DNA from: CBDFKS01 sp965248905
Lineage (GTDB): Bacteria > Chloroflexota > Dehalococcoidia > Lucifugimonadales > JAGWBF01
Direction: 5' to 3'
Assembly (NCBI GenBank): GCA_965248905.1
Contig: CBDFKS010000007.1
Location: 1,302,001-1,366,000 of the forward strand
Length of the DNA stretch: 64,000 bases
This document shows positions 56,084-64,000 of this stretch, one piece after another. The notes below the pieces were generated by a model. It was not told the origin of the DNA. It did not search any database and worked only from the letters and a program-made list of their open reading frames with translations. The position numbers were made by a program, and so were the translations under genes. Each line of letters starts with the position of its first letter. The first letter of the stretch is position 1.

Positions 56084-57298
56084 ATGGCCAGCGTTCTGGA
56101 CCGGAAAAACATAGTGCTGGGCGTAACAGGCAGCATTGCGTGCTACAAAGCCCTCGACCTGGCAAGTAAGCTCACCCAGGCAGGAGCCCTAGTGGACACC
56201 ATAATGAGCTACGGCGCCACTCGATTCATAACACCTTTATCTTTTCGCAGCATAACCCACAGGCCGGTGGTAACTGACACCTTCGACCCAAGCTCGGAGC
56301 TCAGTGTAGAGCATGTGGCTTTGGCTCAGCGGGCGGACATAGTAGTGGTGGCGCCGGCCACCGCCCACTTCATCGCCAAGGTAAGGGCCGGACTGGCCGA
56401 CGATCCCTTGACCACCACCATTCTTGCCACAGAGGCGCCCGTGATGGTGGCGCCGGCGATGGATGGGCACATGTACGACAACCCGGCCACTCAGGAGAAC
56501 CTGGCCAAGTTAAAGGAGAGAGGCGTCGTGATCGTCGGCCCGGCCACCGGCAGATTGGCCTCAGGCTTGATCGGCGTTGGAAGGCTGCTGGAAACACCCG
56601 AGTTGATGGGCCACATTCGGTCTATACTCGGCCAAGGCGGCGACCTGGCGGGATATACCATGGTGGTTAGCGCTGGAGGAACTGAGGAGCCAATCGATCC
56701 TGTTAGGGTGATTACCAACCGGTCTTCAGGCAAGATGGGATACGCCATCGCCGAGGCGGCTCGGGACAGGGGGGCTCAAGTAGTCTTGGTGGCCGCCCCC
56801 ACCAGTCTGCCACACCCTGTTGGAGTACGAATCGTTAACATCTCCACGGCTCAAGAGATGCGGGACGCTGTACTCGGCTCATTGGGCAACGCGGACGCCC
56901 TGATCATGGCAGCAGCGGTGGCGGACTACAGGCCCACATCTATCGCAAATCAAAAGGTTAAGAAGGGGAATGGAGCCTTGTCTCTCGAGCTGACCCAAAC
57001 ATCAGACATCCTGGAAGAATCCCAGGGAAGCTTTGTAAAGGTTGGCTTTGCGGCGGAGAGCTCCGACCTGATTGAGAACGCTAGAGGCAAGCTGACAAAA
57101 AAGGGCCTGGACCTGATCGTGGCAAACTATATCACAGCCCGGGATAGCGGCTTCGAGTCTGACAACAACAAAGTGTGGCTGGTGGACAAAGGGGGCAACG
57201 TAGATGATCTGCCACTTATGTCAAAGCACGAAGTGGCCGACAAGATCCTGGATAGGGTCGCTGGCCTGCTCAAGGCCCGGAATTCTTCGTCCGATTAG
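56084..57298 (+). CDS. coaBC: Phosphopantothenoylcysteine decarboxylase/synthase CoaBC
   Basis: A 404-residue bifunctional enzyme. The N-terminal flavin decarboxylase has VLGVTGSIACYKALDLASKL, the MSYGATRFITPLSF loop and VAPAMDGHMYDNPATQ. The C-terminal synthase has VVSAGGTEEPIDPVRVITNR, SSGKMGYAIAEAA and AAAVADYRP. It turns phosphopantothenate and cysteine into phosphopantetheine. The pair coaX-coaBC gives the middle of CoA synthesis. The 309 bp after it (57299-57607) hold no gene that I can recognise. Confidence 0.95.
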   Translation: MASVLDRKNIVLGVTGSIACYKALDLASKLTQAGALVDTIMSYGATRFITPLSFRSITHRPVVTDTFDPSSELSVEHVALAQRADIVVVAPATAHFIAKVRAGLADDPLTTTILATEAPVMVAPAMDGHMYDNPATQENLAKLKERGVVIVGPATGRLASGLIGVGRLLETPELMGHIRSILGQGGDLAGYTMVVSAGGTEEPIDPVRVITNRSSGKMGYAIAEAARDRGAQVVLVAAPTSLPHPVGVRIVNISTAQEMRDAVLGSLGNADALIMAAAVADYRPTSIANQKVKKGNGALSLELTQTSDILEESQGSFVKVGFAAESSDLIENARGKLTKKGLDLIVANYITARDSGFESDNNKVWLVDKGGNVDDLPLMSKHEVADKILDRVAGLLKARNSSSD

Positions 57299-57607
57299 CT
57301 CATTCACGTTAATTCCTAGATAGTCCACGATAGTGGCGTACGTGCCGGCCTACTGCTTTGTCGCCACGCTCAGCTTCCTGATCAGCGTAACGGAACATCA
57401 ACATGGGAGAAAGGTTATGCCGGAGGGCGGTTTGGCCCAAGGCTGGCATTGAGTTAGAATATCCTTAAGTGGCAACAACTCATCTTTCAGAAGATTGAGG
57501 TGCGTTGTTCGAAGCCACTGCTCCTTTGTACCCGGACAACAGGCAATTTTCGTACTCAGCTCCAGAGCATTGTCCTCTGAAAGACATCGGTGAGCTAGCA
57601 TTGGCTT

Positions 57608-58675
57608 ATGAGAAAGCTTAGAGTTAGAGGCCCACTTGGCAGCAACGTATATCTTTTGTTTTTTGCGTCCATAGTTCTGGCCATAAGCTCTCTGTACTGC
57701 GACGATTCTTCATCCACCGCCACTCCGACTTCCGCCGATGCACAGCAGCCTACCCAGACACCGACATCCGTGTCTCGGACTCCGACAATCGACATACCTA
57801 CAGCTACGGCTGAACCTGGACCATCAGTATCTCCCACGACTTCGTCGCCCTCTATTGCCACATTGGAACCGAGCGTTACTGCCACGCGCTTGCCAACACC
57901 ATTCCCTTCAGCCACCGTATCCCTTGGCGAGACGCCGCAGCCCACAGCGATACCTACACCTCAGGTACCAACTCCCGAAACAACCGCCACTCCTACCCTA
58001 ACGCCAACGCCTCCACCCACCACGACTCCGGTACCTGATAAGGTAGTCATCGCCAGATTTGATGCTATTCCTAACGCAACACCGACTCCGACTGCCATAC
58101 CTACGCCTACTCGACCTGTTCCCACGCCTACTCCGACACCCACTCCTACCCTAACGCCAACGCCTCCACCCACCACGACTCCGGTACCTGATAAGGTAGT
58201 CATTTTGATGGCACCGTCCAGCACCTTGGAAGTTCCTATTCCGATGATCAAAGGAGAAACCGTCGAGCTCACGGTGCGGGTACTTCCCAATGGAGTGAAC
58301 ATTCAGGCTGTATCTATTTCGTTATCCTTTGATCCTGAGTTCCTGGAGGTAGTGGATGCCCTGTCCCGAAGTGGAGTGCAGATTCTATCCCATCCCGACA
58401 ATCCGTTGGACCAGTTCATACCGGAAAACAAAGCCGACAATACAAATGGCACAATCCGATTCACTGGAGGAGCAACGAATACTGTTTCCAATGAATTCAA
58501 CCTCTCCGTAATCACATTCAAAGCGATAGAGACCGTTACGCCCACAAGCAGCCCCACTGAAGTGGTGTTTTTAGTGAAGAACGGAGACGAAACTCAGGCG
58601 AGCACCAGCGGAGCCGCCCTTCTGGCGACAACAGAGAATTACACTGCGGCGTTCATATCGATTGGAGAGAGTTAG
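57608..58675 (+). CDS. Secreted Thr/Pro-rich protein with cohesin-like domain
   Basis: A 355-residue exported protein with a signal peptide (residues 1-35) and a low-complexity Thr/Pro/Ser linker (about 36-195). A C-terminal beta domain of about 150 residues follows, like type I cohesins (ELTVRVLPNGVNIQAVSISL and LSFDPEFLEVVDAL). A 63-bp perfect DNA repeat makes two copies of TPTLTPTPPPTTTPVPDKVV. TPT-rich linkers with beta domains are common in Chloroflexota surface proteins. The ligand is unknown. Confidence 0.75.
   Translation: MRKLRVRGPLGSNVYLLFFASIVLAISSLYCDDSSSTATPTSADAQQPTQTPTSVSRTPTIDIPTATAEPGPSVSPTTSSPSIATLEPSVTATRLPTPFPSATVSLGETPQPTAIPTPQVPTPETTATPTLTPTPPPTTTPVPDKVVIARFDAIPNATPTPTAIPTPTRPVPTPTPTPTPTLTPTPPPTTTPVPDKVVILMAPSSTLEVPIPMIKGETVELTVRVLPNGVNIQAVSISLSFDPEFLEVVDALSRSGVQILSHPDNPLDQFIPENKADNTNGTIRFTGGATNTVSNEFNLSVITFKAIETVTPTSSPTEVVFLVKNGDETQASTSGAALLATTENYTAAFISIGES
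57988..58203. repeat. 63-bp perfect direct repeat inside the TP-rich linker
   Basis: Copies at 57988-58050 and 58141-58203, offset 153 bp (51 codons), so the frame is kept. Each encodes a Thr/Pro stretch and VPDKVV. It probably arose by unequal recombination. Confidence 0.85.
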
Positions 58676-58777
58676 CGCCTCGTGAACTTGCTCATAGAGC
58701 GACTTCCCTATTTGTTGACAGACAAGTTTACCGTGTTACTGTATTTTGGGCGGCGCTTAAGTTTAAAACTTTGATGC

Positions 58778-58783
58778 TATAAT
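58778..58783 (+). promoter_or_regulatory. Extended -10 promoter of the Crp/Fnr-type gene
   Basis: TGCTATAAT is a perfect extended -10 element, 50 nt before the ATG at 58833. The -35 region is weak. A second candidate begins with TTGACA at 58715-58720, with TACTGT 16 nt further on. The ATG has GGAGG in front. Confidence 0.5.
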
Positions 58784-58832
58784 TGAAATTGATCTTGTGT
58801 CGTACCGGCAGCGCCCGTAGGAGGAACTGGAT

Positions 58833-59516
58833 ATGGATACCATTGATTTCCTCAGCAACGTGGGTATATTTTCCCACCTCAATCACTCGGAACTCGAGCC
58901 CCTGGCCGCTAAAATGCGGCGGCGTAACTACCAAAGGGACGAGGTCATCTTCCACCAGGATGACCCTGGCGACCGGCTACATTTTGTTGCCAACGGTATC
59001 GTGAAAATATCCCTCGTATCTCCCGACGGCCGGGAAAATGACATTGCCCTACTCAGCCCCGGCGACTGCTTCGGAGAAATGTCAGTTCTCAATGGGGGGA
59101 TCAGATCGGCCACAGCGGTAGCAGTAGAAGCTACTGAAACCATGACCATCACACGAGAGGATTTCGTCTCCTTCATTAATGAGCACAGCAGGGTTGCCCT
59201 AGAGATAATAGCCCTTCTGGTCCGCCGGCTCCGGGCCATGGATGAAACGATTGGTGACATGGTATTCCTGGACGTGCCAAGCAGAGTAGCAAAGAAGCTG
59301 TTGACTTTAGCCGAAACATATCGAAACAGTCAAGACTCCAATGGTGACGTGGCCATCCCCATTGGACAAGAGGAGTTGTCCAGGTTGGTGGGGTCCAGCC
59401 GGGAAACCGTTAGCAGGGCATTGACGTCCTACCGAAAAATGGGTCTGCTGACCACTTCCCATAGAAAGATTACCATCACCAACATGAAAGGTCTGGAACG
59501 GATGACCATTATCTAA
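58833..59516 (+). CDS. Crp/Fnr-family transcription regulator
   Basis: A 227-residue regulator with an N-terminal cyclic-nucleotide-type beta barrel, a long helix and a winged helix-turn-helix. The phosphate-binding loop FGEMSVLNGGIRSATAVA keeps the Glu and Arg-Ser pattern of cAMP-binding CRP. No N-terminal cysteine cluster is present, so it is not an oxygen-sensing FNR. The recognition helix region is LSRLVGSSRETVSRAL near residue 184. cAMP from the cyclase at 47421, if functional, would be a logical ligand; this is inferred. Confidence 0.88.
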   Translation: MDTIDFLSNVGIFSHLNHSELEPLAAKMRRRNYQRDEVIFHQDDPGDRLHFVANGIVKISLVSPDGRENDIALLSPGDCFGEMSVLNGGIRSATAVAVEATETMTITREDFVSFINEHSRVALEIIALLVRRLRAMDETIGDMVFLDVPSRVAKKLLTLAETYRNSQDSNGDVAIPIGQEELSRLVGSSRETVSRALTSYRKMGLLTTSHRKITITNMKGLERMTII

Positions 59517-59742
59517 CCGCTTCGAACTCCAAACCCGCTTCTGATTCCGAGAGTTTTGCTATCCTCTAGCTCCTCTGCCAGTTCCATGACCATATAAGTC
59601 TCTCACTCCTATGAAAATGGCCCTCACCACGGCCTTCGACGTATCCAGGCCGAATGATATCGGAACCTTATGTTGACATACCCCAAACAGCGGTTGTATA
59701 GTCAGAATCGATACCTAGCTGCCAGACACCCCACAATGATCC

Positions 59743-59771
59743 TTAGACACATAACCTAAGTTTGGTAAAAT
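59743..59771 (+). promoter_or_regulatory. Promoter of the amidohydrolase gene
   Basis: TTAGAC at 59743-59748, a 17-nt spacer and TAAAAT at 59766-59771, 37 nt before the ATG at 59808. The ATG has GGAGG in front. The stretch 59517-59742 shows nothing else. Confidence 0.5.
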
Positions 59772-59807
59772 AGCACTCTACATCACTGACAAGACGGAGG
59801 ATCGAAA

Positions 59808-60926
59808 ATGGCTGGCTACAACATCATCTCAGCCGATGACCATGTATGGGAGCCACCAGACCTGTGGACGAGTCGAATTGAGCCCAAATTCAAAGAGCGT
59901 GCTCCGAAATTGGTGCGCATGGATGACGGTGACTGGTGGGTATGCGAAGGACTTAAGGGCAACAGCCCTGCCTCAGGTGCGCAAACGGGAAGAAGGTTTG
60001 AGGAGCCTGAAAAGCTCACCTACTCGGATACCTTTGAGAACGTCCGGCCAGGAGGATACGATCCCGATGAGCGCATAAAGGACATGGAACTGGACGGAGT
60101 GGAAAAGACCATATTGTACCCTACCGCCGGTCTCTCGCTCTTCACTACGGTACCGGATGGCCAGCTGCTATCCGCCATTTTCAGGGCCTACAACGAATGG
60201 CTCGCGGAGTTCGCTAACGCCTACCCCAAACGTCTGAAGGCTATCGCTATGATCAACCTCGATGACGTAGACGAAGGTATTCGCGAGCTGGAACGCTACG
60301 CCAAGCTGGGCATGGCAGGCGCAATGATCACGGTCTATCCTCCGGAAGACAGGGCCTACGACCTGCCGATATACGACCCCTTCTGGGCAGCCGCTCAGGA
60401 CCTGAGGATGCCGCTGAGCCTCCACATAGGCACGAACCGCCCGGGCCCGGGCCAGGAGTTCGTATCGCTAGAGGATATGAGACCTGCCTTCTTCGCCAAC
60501 GTGGACCACTGGGTGCGTGTCTCCATCGCTCATATGATATATAGCGGCGTATTCGAACGGTTTCCCAAGCTGCAGATGGGCGCAATAGAGATGGAGCTTG
60601 CCTGGGTACCCCATTTCCTCGACCGCATCGACTACACCTACACCGACCGGGCTTCGGGACACTGGTACCAGTTCAAAAATGGCATGCTCCCCAGCGACTT
60701 CTTCCATAGCAATGTGTTTCTGGGATTCCAGGAAGACAGTCTGGGAATACGAGACCGTCACATCATCGGTGTGGACAAGCTCCAGTGGGGCTCGGACTAC
60801 CCCCACTTCGAATCGACCTTCCCTAGGAGCCGTCAGATCCTCGAAGAGATATTGACTGATTGCACCGACGAGGAGAAGGCCATGATTGCCGGCGGGAATG
60901 CTGCCCGAGTGTACGATCTCGACTAG
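59808..60926 (+). CDS. Amidohydrolase_2-family metal-dependent hydrolase
   Basis: A 372-residue TIM-barrel hydrolase. It opens with IISADDHVWEPPDLW, where D and H stand at the first metal site. SLHIGTNRPG near residue 205 and WGSDYPHFESTFPRS near residue 325 provide the later His and Asp ligands. The family includes decarboxylases and hydrolases of aromatic acids and lactones. The substrate is unknown. It has its own promoter and stands alone. Confidence 0.87.
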   Translation: MAGYNIISADDHVWEPPDLWTSRIEPKFKERAPKLVRMDDGDWWVCEGLKGNSPASGAQTGRRFEEPEKLTYSDTFENVRPGGYDPDERIKDMELDGVEKTILYPTAGLSLFTTVPDGQLLSAIFRAYNEWLAEFANAYPKRLKAIAMINLDDVDEGIRELERYAKLGMAGAMITVYPPEDRAYDLPIYDPFWAAAQDLRMPLSLHIGTNRPGPGQEFVSLEDMRPAFFANVDHWVRVSIAHMIYSGVFERFPKLQMGAIEMELAWVPHFLDRIDYTYTDRASGHWYQFKNGMLPSDFFHSNVFLGFQEDSLGIRDRHIIGVDKLQWGSDYPHFESTFPRSRQILEEILTDCTDEEKAMIAGGNAARVYDLD

Positions 60927-61036
60927 ACCAAAAGCAGCACATTTACCGGCCGTTAGTTACAGACCCTTAAGCCGTATGGTAGCAATGCGACCTTTAGCAC
61001 TGCGCCGCTTGAAATTGATAGGAATAGGAGAGACCC

Positions 61037-61261
61037 ATGACAACAGCAAACCATGCAGAGGCAAAATGTGCCTACTGCGAGGGTAGCGGCAACACTAATG
61101 GCACTCAATGCGTAGCGTGTTTGGGCAACGGCAACATCATGGTAGCTCAACCGCCCCGACAATGTGCCCATTGTCAGGGTAAGGGCAGAAAGTCTGCCTA
61201 CAGATGCAACTTCTGCAAGGGGACAGGTTGGGGTCAAGCGTTGAGACCTAGTCCTAAATAG
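61037..61261 (+). CDS. Small DnaJ-type zinc-finger protein
   Basis: A 74-residue protein with four CxxCxGxG repeats: CAYCEGSG, CVACLGNG, CAHCQGKG and CNFCKGTG. These pair into two zinc sites, as in the central DnaJ domain, but there is no J domain. Similar small proteins may act as thiol-redox or folding helpers. GGAGAG lies before the ATG. Confidence 0.75.
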   Translation: MTTANHAEAKCAYCEGSGNTNGTQCVACLGNGNIMVAQPPRQCAHCQGKGRKSAYRCNFCKGTGWGQALRPSPK

Positions 61262-61334
61262 AGTTGCGGTAATTCCAACCCTCGGAGCCGATACGGACCA
61301 ATTAGCCCTGGGTCAACAGCGCTTATATATAGAC

Positions 61335-62495
61335 TTATATCGTCGACCGTAGCTCGGTAGACGACACATCAACTCGGAATCGGGCTTCCGGGATAGCACG
61401 AAACAGGTCGGTGAATTCCCTGGGTATCGGTATATCTTCCAGGGTGTGAAATATCTCCTCTTTAACCCGACCCGCCACCAGGAATCGGCAGCCTGCTCCT
61501 CTGATTTGCTCTAACGCTGCGTGCAGGGCGGCGACCTGGTCACCGTAGTAACGAGGATGCACAATTCTCACAGCCGTGTCCCAGCCCACCACAAACACGC
61601 AACCCGGTAAAAGTGCTGCCTTTTCATGAAATGTGGGAGCACGGGTGAGAACCACCTTCCATATGTCGCGGAACTGTTCCAATCGACGTCTCACCTCCTC
61701 CTCACCCAGGGGCGGCTTGTCAACGTTGACCACTGACATCTCAAAAACAGCCGGAATACCTAAAATCTCCTCCGCCAATCGGGCCAGGGTCTCATGCCCT
61801 TGATGTAAGGGGCTGAATGAGCCCGGCAACACCACCCCCTTGAACGACTCATTCGCCGCCATCCGTCCGTCAGGATACACCGTGACCATCCGAACCGCCT
61901 TGTCACGCTCCTCGACGCCACTTACCGCCAGCAGGTTTCGGAGTAGGTCATCGGTGTTACTTCGCTCGATCTCTAATCGCTCTCCGCTGAGCAGGCCGAG
62001 GGGAAGCTCATAATCGATACTGCATACTTGCGCCAAAGCGTGGAGGAGGATCCGGCTTACAACCTCCTCCTCTCCGGCCCGGTCTCGCTCTCCCTTCGCC
62101 AGTTTCAGACCGTAGCTAGTGACGATCGTGTCGTCCCAGGTGGCAATCCAGCACCGGTGGTCCCCACGTTTAGGTCGATCGGTAGCAAGAGTAGCGGTGC
62201 ACGATAGGCCCACCACGGGTTCCTGTCCCTCACGAAAACGCAGGGCCCGTTGGTAAGCCGATGCCGCCATCTCCCTAGCCGTTTGCTGTGAAACATACTG
62301 ACCGGGTTCGTGGCCCAGAAACTCAACCATTGGCCGCGAGCCATATGGAACGACGGCTTCCAATACAGTCTTAGATGCACCGGGCACACTTAGCAGCCAG
62401 GACAACGCCTGGCCCCCTGCGCCAGCCAAGACAATTGCGGCTTGGGGAGGCGAATTGTTGATCAGCTCAACAAGCGATTTTATGTTGTCATTCAT
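61335..62495 (-). CDS. CinA/PncC-like and NMN adenylyltransferase-like fusion protein
   Basis: A 386-residue two-domain protein. The N-terminal part (about 1-165) resembles CinA C-terminal nicotinamide-nucleotide amidases (ATLATDRPKRGDHR matches the CinA loop). The C-terminal part (about 215-386) is a nucleotidyltransferase with the HxGH motif GSFSPLHQGHE near residue 225 and SSTELRS at the end, as in NMN/NaMN adenylyltransferases. It would combine two NAD-salvage steps: NMN deamidation and adenylylation to NaAD. The join is seen in the sequence; the activities are inferred. Confidence 0.8.
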   Translation of the reverse strand: MNDNIKSLVELINNSPPQAAIVLAGAGGQALSWLLSVPGASKTVLEAVVPYGSRPMVEFLGHEPGQYVSQQTAREMAASAYQRALRFREGQEPVVGLSCTATLATDRPKRGDHRCWIATWDDTIVTSYGLKLAKGERDRAGEEEVVSRILLHALAQVCSIDYELPLGLLSGERLEIERSNTDDLLRNLLAVSGVEERDKAVRMVTVYPDGRMAANESFKGVVLPGSFSPLHQGHETLARLAEEILGIPAVFEMSVVNVDKPPLGEEEVRRRLEQFRDIWKVVLTRAPTFHEKAALLPGCVFVVGWDTAVRIVHPRYYGDQVAALHAALEQIRGAGCRFLVAGRVKEEIFHTLEDIPIPREFTDLFRAIPEARFRVDVSSTELRSTI

Positions 62496-62588
62496 ACCGA
62501 TATTTCAAGGTGTCCATGGATGGAGGCATTTCCCATTACTCTTCGCGAGGCCTGTCCCTTTTTTCACAACCAGTCATGAGCCTGAGAA

Positions 62589-62700
62589 ACTATGTGAAAA
62601 CGGCCGACATCGGCAGACTCCGTCCTTCGACAAGCCCAGGACGAACGGGCATGGCAATTTGATCCGCTCATGGTGAGCTTGTCGAACCACCTTTCTTAGA
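62589..62700. repeat. Inverted-repeat element, second copy of the 41199 type
   Basis: AACTATGTGAAAACGGCCGA at the left, the shared interior (CGTCCTTCGACAAGCCCAGG and CTCATGGTGAGCTTGTCGAA), and a diverged right end (CTTTCTTAG). The outer inverted repeat is degraded relative to 41199-41315. Confidence 0.55.
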
Positions 62701-62742
62701 ATGCGAATACGGAAATGTGACGACACAATAACCCCCTAGCGG

Positions 62743-63162
62743 TCATGGCAAGGCGGCTATCGCTTCCACCTCGATGAGGAACTCCGGACGAACTAGTTGG
62801 TCAATGACCAACAAGGTATTTGTGGCATATTCTCCGGTCGGGAACACTCGCTTATAGATATCCAACCTGGCATCCAGATATCCCTGCACGTCCCGGGAGC
62901 TTACTAGATAGGTAGTGAACTGCACCACGTTCTCGAATGTGGCGCCGGAGCTGGCTAGCACCAGCTCCAGGTTATGAAATACCTGACGTACCTGGACCGC
63001 GATTTCCTGGCCACCCACCAAGTTGCCGCTCTCGTCGATGGAAACCTGGCCCGCTATGAATAGCAGCCGCCCAGGTCGTACAGAGATAGCGTGGCTATAC
63101 ATTCCTAACGGCTGAGTCACGCCTTTTGGCTTGATAATAGTTCGTTCGATGTCGTCGGGCAT
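62743..63162 (-). CDS. RidA/YjgF-family protein
   Basis: A 139-residue member of the RidA family. Landmarks are YSHAISVRPGRLLFIAGQV, NVVQFTTYLVS and the C-terminal RPEFLIEVEAIAAL. The Arg of RPEFLIEVE is the one used to bind the enamine/imine carboxylate in true RidA deaminases. It removes reactive 2-aminoacrylate or related imines. The start is supported by GGAGG before ATG 63162. Confidence 0.88.
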   Translation of the reverse strand: MPDDIERTIIKPKGVTQPLGMYSHAISVRPGRLLFIAGQVSIDESGNLVGGQEIAVQVRQVFHNLELVLASSGATFENVVQFTTYLVSSRDVQGYLDARLDIYKRVFPTGEYATNTLLVIDQLVRPEFLIEVEAIAALP

Positions 63163-63315
63163 TCCATTCCTCCTTGAATCCTACGAGAATTAGACAAAAC
63201 TCAGGCCCTAGCATAGCATTACAACATCCTGGCATCAAACTCGCGGTGCAGGTTAATCCGCCTCCGGCATGTCCGTGCTAAAATGTCGGAAAAGAGTTAG
63301 GGTCTGAAGACGAGT

Positions 63316-63693
63316 ATGTGGCAACTAGGTGACACCATACACATAGGCTGGCCGGACTACGGACGACCATCCATGCCCTACGAGCTTGTTGAGGTAGACA
63401 CGTTCGGGTCTGTGGTGCGGGGCAGAGTAAAGGACAACAACGAGCGCCAGGGAGGGTTTCTGGTAGTCTATGACTGCCCGGACCAAGTGTTAGAGACGCT
63501 TGCCACCGATGCTACCAAAGTCTTGGGATTTCCTGTCGTCTTTTCCCACCTCAGACTGAGCATCAAAAGAGTGGTGCTACGTAGCTTCGACTATGAATGG
63601 TGGCCGACGCCCCAATACGCCCTGCGGCCACGACTCATTGTCCAGACAATAGCGGACCTTCTGGCTGTATTACGAGAGAGAGGGGATGCCTAG
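63316..63693 (+). CDS. Unknown protein upstream of hydantoinase
   Basis: A 125-residue soluble protein with a Trp-rich start (MWQLGDTIHIGWPDYGRPSM) and a later YEWWPTPQYALRP segment. I do not recognise a family. The hydantoinase-like gene starts 2 bp after its stop, so the two are co-translated and may act in one pathway. Confidence 0.65.
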   Translation: MWQLGDTIHIGWPDYGRPSMPYELVEVDTFGSVVRGRVKDNNERQGGFLVVYDCPDQVLETLATDATKVLGFPVVFSHLRLSIKRVVLRSFDYEWWPTPQYALRPRLIVQTIADLLAVLRERGDA

Positions 63694-63695
63694 CT

Positions 63696-64000
63696 ATGCT
63701 TGACCTGATTATCAGAGGAGGCCAGGTAGTAACTCCCTTACGAGTGGCGGAGCTGGATATTGCCGTCCAGGGCGAAAAGATCGTCGCTGTCGCCGAGCCC
63801 GGTATCCTGAACATAGAGGCGGCCAGGACCATAGACGCCTCAGGAATGACCGTGGTCCCGGGCGGCATCGAGCCCCATGCCCATATCGCCACACCGGTGC
63901 CGGAGCTATGGACCGGCAAAACAGGACTGGAAACCCAGTCCCCAGAGGCGGCCAGCCGCGCCGCGGCCTTCGGTGGCACTACCATGGTCATGGACTTCGC
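63696..64000 (+). CDS. Hydantoinase/dihydropyrimidinase-like amidohydrolase, 3' end outside window
   Basis: The first 101 residues are visible. LDLIIRGGQVVTPLRVAELD opens the small beta domain. TVVPGGIEPHAHI carries the H-x-H metal pair near residue 59, and AAAFGGTTMVMDF begins the barrel. This is the layout of cyclic-amidohydrolases such as dihydropyrimidinase and D-hydantoinase. The gene runs off the end of the window. Confidence 0.88.
   Translation, partial: MLDLIIRGGQVVTPLRVAELDIAVQGEKIVAVAEPGILNIEAARTIDASGMTVVPGGIEPHAHIATPVPELWTGKTGLETQSPEAASRAAAFGGTTMVMDF

Noticed and set aside
57398..57601. 67-residue minus-strand ORF between coaBC and the cohesin-like gene
   Set aside because: No ribosome-binding site, no recognisable domain, and an isolated position.
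57595..58302. Gly/Val-rich minus-strand ORFs
   Set aside because: Mirror images of the Thr/Pro-rich repeat coding on the plus strand.

Overview
The window looks like a chromosomal piece of an aerobic or microaerophilic member of the Chloroflexota, most likely Dehalococcoidia/SAR202-like. This placement is an inference. It rests on an alternative complex III cluster with two NrfD-type subunits, system II cytochrome c maturation, a Thr/Pro-rich secreted cohesin-like protein, and many small catabolic families (EthD-like, SMP-30, thiolase plus DUF35, acyl-CoA dehydrogenase, amidohydrolase). No rRNA, tRNA or CRISPR array was seen.

Layout. 1-5.1 kb: NuoF-like, molybdopterin/NuoG-like and ferredoxin-reductase-like redox genes. 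5.2-13.5 kb: a membrane protein, mutS, an ArsC/Spx-like gene, a small membrane protein, a HAD protein, mutL, an ArsM-like methyltransferase and a small Tat protein. 13.7-22.1 kb: alternative complex III (ActA, ActB1, ActB2, two NrfD subunits, ActD, ActE). 22.5-27.7 kb: cytochrome c maturation (CcmH, CcmF, two CcmI-like proteins, a TlpA/CcmG thioredoxin). 27.8-35.6 kb: ROK kinase, thiolase-like/DUF35 pair, MntA-HepT pair, three tandem EthD-like paralogues, glycosyltransferase, SMP-30 protein. 35.8-41.2 kb: an MFS permease and a heterodimeric ABC exporter. 41.4-45.9 kb: the glycine cleavage genes gcvT, gcvH, gcvPA, gcvPB. 46.2-50.0 kb: a metallo-beta-lactamase protein and an adenylate cyclase gene interrupted by an IS630-type remnant. 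50-64 kb: aldolase, frameshifted dehydrogenase, second SMP-30, DUF2283/DUF4258 pair, acyl-CoA dehydrogenase, coaX, coaBC, cohesin-like protein, Crp/Fnr regulator, amidohydrolase, a CinA-nucleotidyltransferase fusion, RidA and the start of a hydantoinase.

The strongest unusual signal is a pair of probable selenoprotein genes. The ArsC/Spx-like gene (8787-9140) and the ArsM-like gene (12334-13110) each contain one in-frame TGA. In each case it falls where the family has a key cysteine. Each TGA is followed within 10-16 nt by a 6-bp stem with a 5-nt loop carrying G at loop position 2, as expected of a bacterial SECIS element. Both families are linked to arsenic or thiol chemistry.

A second theme is mobile DNA. 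The IS630-type remnant shares its terminal sequence with two short non-autonomous elements (9661-9769 and 25091-25244). Several families of palindromic repeats sit between genes, and one apparently supplies the start codon of ActE.
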